Below are positions 61,907 through 64,000 of a stretch of 64,000 nucleotides of DNA, piece by piece (positions within the stretch are counted from its first letter, which is position 1; each line of letters starts with the position of its first letter). Under the pieces are notes generated by a model, which was given only the letters and a program-made list of their open reading frames with translations, had not been told where the DNA came from and searched no databases. The translations under genes and the position numbers were made by a program. The DNA comes from a virus, in IMG/VR virus record IMGVR_UViG_3300005613_002762, positions 62,001 to 126,000 of that record, one strand, 5' to 3'.

Positions 61907-61978
61907 TAGCCCCACCGGGAGTCGAACCCGACTTTCCAGGATGAAAACCTGGCGTCCTAACCGATAGACGATGGGGCC
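61907..61978 (-). tRNA. tRNA-Glu (TTC)
   Basis: Acceptor GGCCCCA/TGGGGCT, anticodon arm CCAGG-TTTTCAT-CCTGG with anticodon TTC, and T-arm CGGG-TTCGACT-CCCG. CCA is not encoded. Confidence 0.9.
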
Positions 61979-62008
61979 ATTTAACAAATCTTTCTTTAAC
62001 TTTTTTTG

Positions 62009-62082
62009 CGGTCTGGACGGGACTCGAACCCGCGACCCCCTGCGTGACAGGCAGGTATTCTAACCAACTGAACTACCAGACC
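62009..62082 (-). tRNA. tRNA-Asp (GTC)
   Basis: Acceptor GGTCTGG/CCAGACC with discriminator G, anticodon arm CCTGC-CTGTCAC-GCAGG with anticodon GTC, T-loop TTCGAGT. CCA is not encoded. Confidence 0.9.
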
Positions 62083-62088
62083 GAGTTG

Positions 62089-62163
62089 TGGTATGGGAAT
62101 GGAATCGAACCATCGGCACAAGGGGTTTCCGTCCCTTTGCTCTACCTTCTGAGCTACCACACC
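62089..62163 (-). tRNA. Atypical tRNA, anticodon uncertain (GGA or GAA)
   Basis: Acceptor GGTGTGG/CCATACC, D-stem GCTC/GAGC and T-loop TTCGATT are normal, with one extra C between T-stem and acceptor. The anticodon stem AAGGG/CCCTT encloses eight bases, ACGGAAAC, without U at position 33. The reading could be GGA (Ser, but no long variable arm) or GAA (Phe). It is first in the tRNA transcript. Confidence 0.6.
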
Positions 62164-62164
62164 A

Positions 62165-62340
62165 TTTATTTGTAGTTAAGTAGTTGACACACACTCTCGT
62201 TTCACCATCTTATGTCAACAGGTTAATGCACTTAACGAGTTTCCCTTTTCTTACCACCACAATATTTTAAATCAAAGAACTTTTTCCCTCTCGTGTGGGG
62301 GTGAGTCCACCATCACATTTTCTCACCCCCGTTTGTTTTA
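62165..62340 (-). ncRNA. Structured leader upstream of the tRNA cluster
   Basis: Between the promoter at 62341-62372 and the first tRNA there is no ORF but three perfect helices: GGGGGTGAG/CTCACCCCC (62297-62330, 9 bp), GTTAA/TTAAC (62222-62236) and GTTGACA/TGTCAAC (62183-62219). It may be a separate small RNA processed from the tRNA precursor or a leader guiding tRNA maturation. Confidence 0.5.
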
Positions 62341-62372
62341 CAAATATAAGAACTTTATTTTAATTTACCAAA
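62341..62372 (-). promoter_or_regulatory. Promoter of the tRNA cluster
   Basis: TTTG, 20-bp spacer, TATATTTG on the minus strand, a perfect consensus match; it overlaps the end of the gene at 62360-62698. Confidence 0.75.
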
Positions 62373-62698
62373 CACTTTATAAAATATTTTTTACCAATTT
62401 TTTCTAACTTTCCAACATAGTCGTTTTTGTGATCAATTCCTGTCCAAAAACCGCTACCATCACTCCAAAGACCACGTTTATTATTTTTATAAACTTCTTC
62501 ACCAAATGTAATGTAATCAGGCTGATCGTGCTCAAGTAAAAATGTTGCTCTTGTCATTTCACGTTTTTCTTGTGGTGTGTAATTTCCTGACCAATCTTGT
62601 TTACATAAAAAAGTAGCTTCACCAACCTTAACTTCTTGTCCATTAAGAATTGCTTTTTTATCTAATTTTTTCTTGTAAGTGTAAATGTAAGTTCCCAT
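62360..62698 (-). CDS. Small phage protein of unknown function
   Basis: A 112-residue protein, beta-rich at the start (MGTYIYTYKKKLDKKAILNG) with a helix (TPQEKREMTRATFLLEHDQP) and an aromatic, Gly-rich end (RGLWSDGSGFWTGIDHKNDY). It has its own host-like promoter and its 3' end overlaps the tRNA promoter. No family recognised. Confidence 0.55.
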   Translation of the reverse strand: MGTYIYTYKKKLDKKAILNGQEVKVGEATFLCKQDWSGNYTPQEKREMTRATFLLEHDQPDYITFGEEVYKNNKRGLWSDGSGFWTGIDHKNDYVGKLEKIGKKYFIKCLVN

Positions 62699-62715
62699 AT
62701 GTTTTATTGTTTCTA

Positions 62716-62747
62716 CAAATATATGGACTTCATTTCAATTGGCCAAA
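62716..62747 (-). promoter_or_regulatory. Host-like promoter
   Basis: TTTG, 20-bp spacer, TATATTTG on the minus strand, 17 bases before the ATG at 62698. Confidence 0.75.
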
Positions 62748-62774
62748 TATTTTGTAAAATATTTTAAAACAAAA

Positions 62775-62800
62775 AACCCCTCTTTTTTGAAGAAGGGGTT
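62775..62800 (-). terminator. Terminator
   Basis: AACCCC and GGGGTT with extra pairs form a stem followed by a T-run on the minus strand; it ends the gene at 62844-63362. Confidence 0.7.
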
Positions 62801-62843
62801 ATTTGACAATACGGGATGATAATGATTGTGTAAGTCTTTTTTT

Positions 62844-63362
62844 TTAATCTTGGGATTTCTTTGGATACATTATATGTTCTAAATAACTTGTGTATTCAAA
62901 ATTTAAAACACTAAGAACGTCCTTAATCCCTGATTCTATTTCTGAATTTTCACCAACTAAGTCATATTTTCTTTCATAATGATCAATTAATTCTTCGAAA
63001 AGTTTCCCAATTTTTTTAATGTTTGTATTTTTCAAATCAATCAACTCTTCTTGTTCGTTTTTTGAAAGTTCGTCATATTCGATTTCATCATCAAATCTTT
63101 TTGATGGTCTTCGTGTATATTTAGACATGTTCTTTTTTCTCCAAAGATTATAACTGTGTTGGATATCGTTATAACGTAAATAATTTTCTGGATTCATTTT
63201 TCCTAAAATATGTCCATTGAGTAATTTTAACAAATCCATTTTAAAATTTTCAATTTCTTCATCTGTAATTACTTTGTAAATTTCAGAGATGGATCCTTCC
63301 ATAATCACACGTCTAATAATACGAGCAAGATCTGATTCTGTAAGTCTTATAATTTTTTTCAT
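62844..63362 (-). CDS. Candidate internal head protein, helical
   Basis: A 172-residue helical, charged protein. The leader MKKIIRLTESDLARIIRRVI is followed by ME and GSIS, giving an I-M-E cut site like those of the internal head protein candidates at 32880 and 33835. The rest is coiled and acidic/basic (EIEYDELSKNEQEELIDLKN). A TATATTTATAATA motif precedes the gene near 63372-63386. Packaging is inference; function unknown. Confidence 0.55.
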   Translation of the reverse strand: MKKIIRLTESDLARIIRRVIMEGSISEIYKVITDEEIENFKMDLLKLLNGHILGKMNPENYLRYNDIQHSYNLWRKKNMSKYTRRPSKRFDDEIEYDELSKNEQEELIDLKNTNIKKIGKLFEELIDHYERKYDLVGENSEIESGIKDVLSVLNFEYTSYLEHIMYPKKSQD

Positions 63363-63388
63363 GAATTATTTTTATTATAAATATATTG

Positions 63389-63535
63389 TTAATTTATTAA
63401 AATTATACTATAAGGACATTTTACGTTTCTTGGTAAACGCAAGAGAGGCATCCAATCGTTCGGTTCAATTTTAATGTACGCATCAATTTTCGCTTGAAAA
63501 TTCACCTCTAATTTTTCTAGTGTTTTAGTTTCCAT
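63389..63535 (-). CDS. Small protein (48 residues) of unknown function
   Basis: An ATG at 63533-63535 opens METKTLEKLEVNFQAKIDAY followed by IKIEPNDWMPLLRLPR and a short hydrophobic end. GTATTTATTAA (63537-63547, minus strand) stands one base before the ATG, the same arrangement as at 48811. Context and motif make it likely to be real, but it is short. Confidence 0.5.
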   Translation of the reverse strand: METKTLEKLEVNFQAKIDAYIKIEPNDWMPLLRLPRNVKCPYSIILIN

Positions 63536-63536
63536 A

Positions 63537-63547
63537 TTAATAAATAC
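63537..63547 (-). promoter_or_regulatory. Late-type motif abutting the start codon
   Basis: GTATTTATTAA on the minus strand, one base before the ATG at 63535; if a -10 element, the transcript would be leaderless. Confidence 0.4.
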
Positions 63548-63579
63548 CAACTTAAAATATTAGAAATTACACCTACATA

Positions 63580-64000
63580 TTAACGACAATGAAAATCAGC
63601 CGCCTTTGTTGCAATTTGGTTATCAGGTTTAATATTCGCCTTATAACCCAAAGAATTGACCCACCCAACTGCAGGTCCAACCAATTTTGAACTAAAGTAT
63701 TGTTCTTGAGCGTTATAATCAAGATCAATCTCAAGTTTAACATTTACCTTACTTGTTAAAAAGTTTGCAACCTCAATTGAATAATCCACTTCATTCCATA
63801 ACCTCGTCCACTTATCACGAATTTTTTTAACCTTATGTTTGTGATATATGTAGTGGACTCCTCGGTTTCCATACCGATATGCAATTGCGGTCACATATAC
63901 GGTTGATCTTCTGTGGTTTTGAGAATCAGTTCCGACATGAATTTCAACATAAGGACATTCATTTAAAATATCCAAAGTATGTTTTGATATGTCAGAAACC
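63580..64000 (-). CDS. YkuK/DUF458-like RNase H-fold protein, N-terminus beyond window
   Basis: The minus-strand frame is open to the window edge (at least 140 residues seen), so the true start lies outside; a TTG at 63975 is not a convincing start because the preceding codons also fit the family. VEIHVGTDSQNHRRSTVYVT has the acidic GTDSQ strand of the RNase H fold, followed by AIAYRYGNRGVHYIYHKHK and the later LEIDLDYN. DUF458 (YkuK-type) proteins have unclear function; nuclease activity is suggested by the fold only. Confidence 0.75.
   Translation of the reverse strand, partial: VSDISKHTLDILNECPYVEIHVGTDSQNHRRSTVYVTAIAYRYGNRGVHYIYHKHKVKKIRDKWTRLWNEVDYSIEVANFLTSKVNVKLEIDLDYNAQEQYFSSKLVGPAVGWVNSLGYKANIKPDNQIATKAADFHCR

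Noticed and set aside
1-64000. Integrated prophage in a bacterial chromosome
   Set aside because: No attachment site, integrase or bacterial housekeeping block was seen; all regions are consistent with a phage genome, though the window cannot exclude integration outside it.

Overview
The window is 64 kb of an AT-rich, densely coded genome of a T4-like contractile-tailed bacteriophage. Direct evidence is a T4-type head and packaging set (large terminase, portal, gp21-type protease, acidic scaffold, gp23-type major capsid protein), a gp5-like baseplate protein and a gp55-like late sigma factor. The host is very probably a member of the Bacteroidota (Flavobacteriia-like). No clear Shine-Dalgarno sites are seen, many accessory and RNA genes have the TTTG/TTGA - 19 or 20 bp - TAnnTTTG promoter typical of that phylum, and ClpC, bS21, DUF4494 and tmRNA all look Bacteroidota-like. 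No integrase or bacterial housekeeping block was seen, so a lytic phage is favoured.

Layout. 1-7.7 kb (minus): tail fibre/adhesin genes, including a long coiled repeat protein cut by the window edge and two genes with mucin-like Thr-Pro linkers. 7.7-10.4 kb (plus): small virion-associated genes ending in a terminator. 10.5-25.9 kb (plus): a homing endonuclease, then a long operon of glycosyltransferases and sugar-nucleotide enzymes (UDP-glucose dehydrogenase, GDP-mannose 3,5-epimerase, a cytidylyltransferase, an FkbM methyltransferase, GT11, GT25, GT2 and GT-B enzymes, NAD synthetase) interleaved with a DNA-type exonuclease, dUTPase, PhoH and a HAD-like protein. 25.9-33.8 kb (plus): late sigma factor and baseplate/tail genes. 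33.8-48 kb (minus): the head and packaging module, with a plus-strand bS21 gene inserted. 48-54 kb: small genes, a divergent pair encoding a UVR-motif protein and a ClpC-type unfoldase, and secreted proteins. 54-56.4 kb: an M20 peptidase and an unknown protein. 56.5-58 kb: a tmRNA gene and a roughly 1 kb ORF-poor region with its own tandem promoters and terminator, which I read as a very large structured non-coding RNA. 58-64 kb (minus): an M23 peptidase, small membrane proteins including a holin-like one, five tRNA genes (two atypical) behind a structured leader, and small hypothetical genes.

How it fits together. Host-like promoters sit before tmRNA, the large RNA, the tRNAs, bS21 and secreted proteins. 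Virion genes instead carry a coding-strand motif close to (G/A)TATTTAT(T/A)A just before the start codon, which may be the late promoter read by the gp55-like sigma. tmRNA, tRNAs, bS21, ClpC and the UVR protein together suggest takeover of translation and protein quality control. The glycan operon and the Thr-Pro-rich virion proteins suggest a glycosylated virion or remodelled host surface sugars. Several small proteins begin with a short leader ending in I-x-E, matching the site in the capsid protein where the prohead protease should cut, and are candidates for internal head proteins.

All assignments are from reading the sequence; no database search or structure prediction was run.
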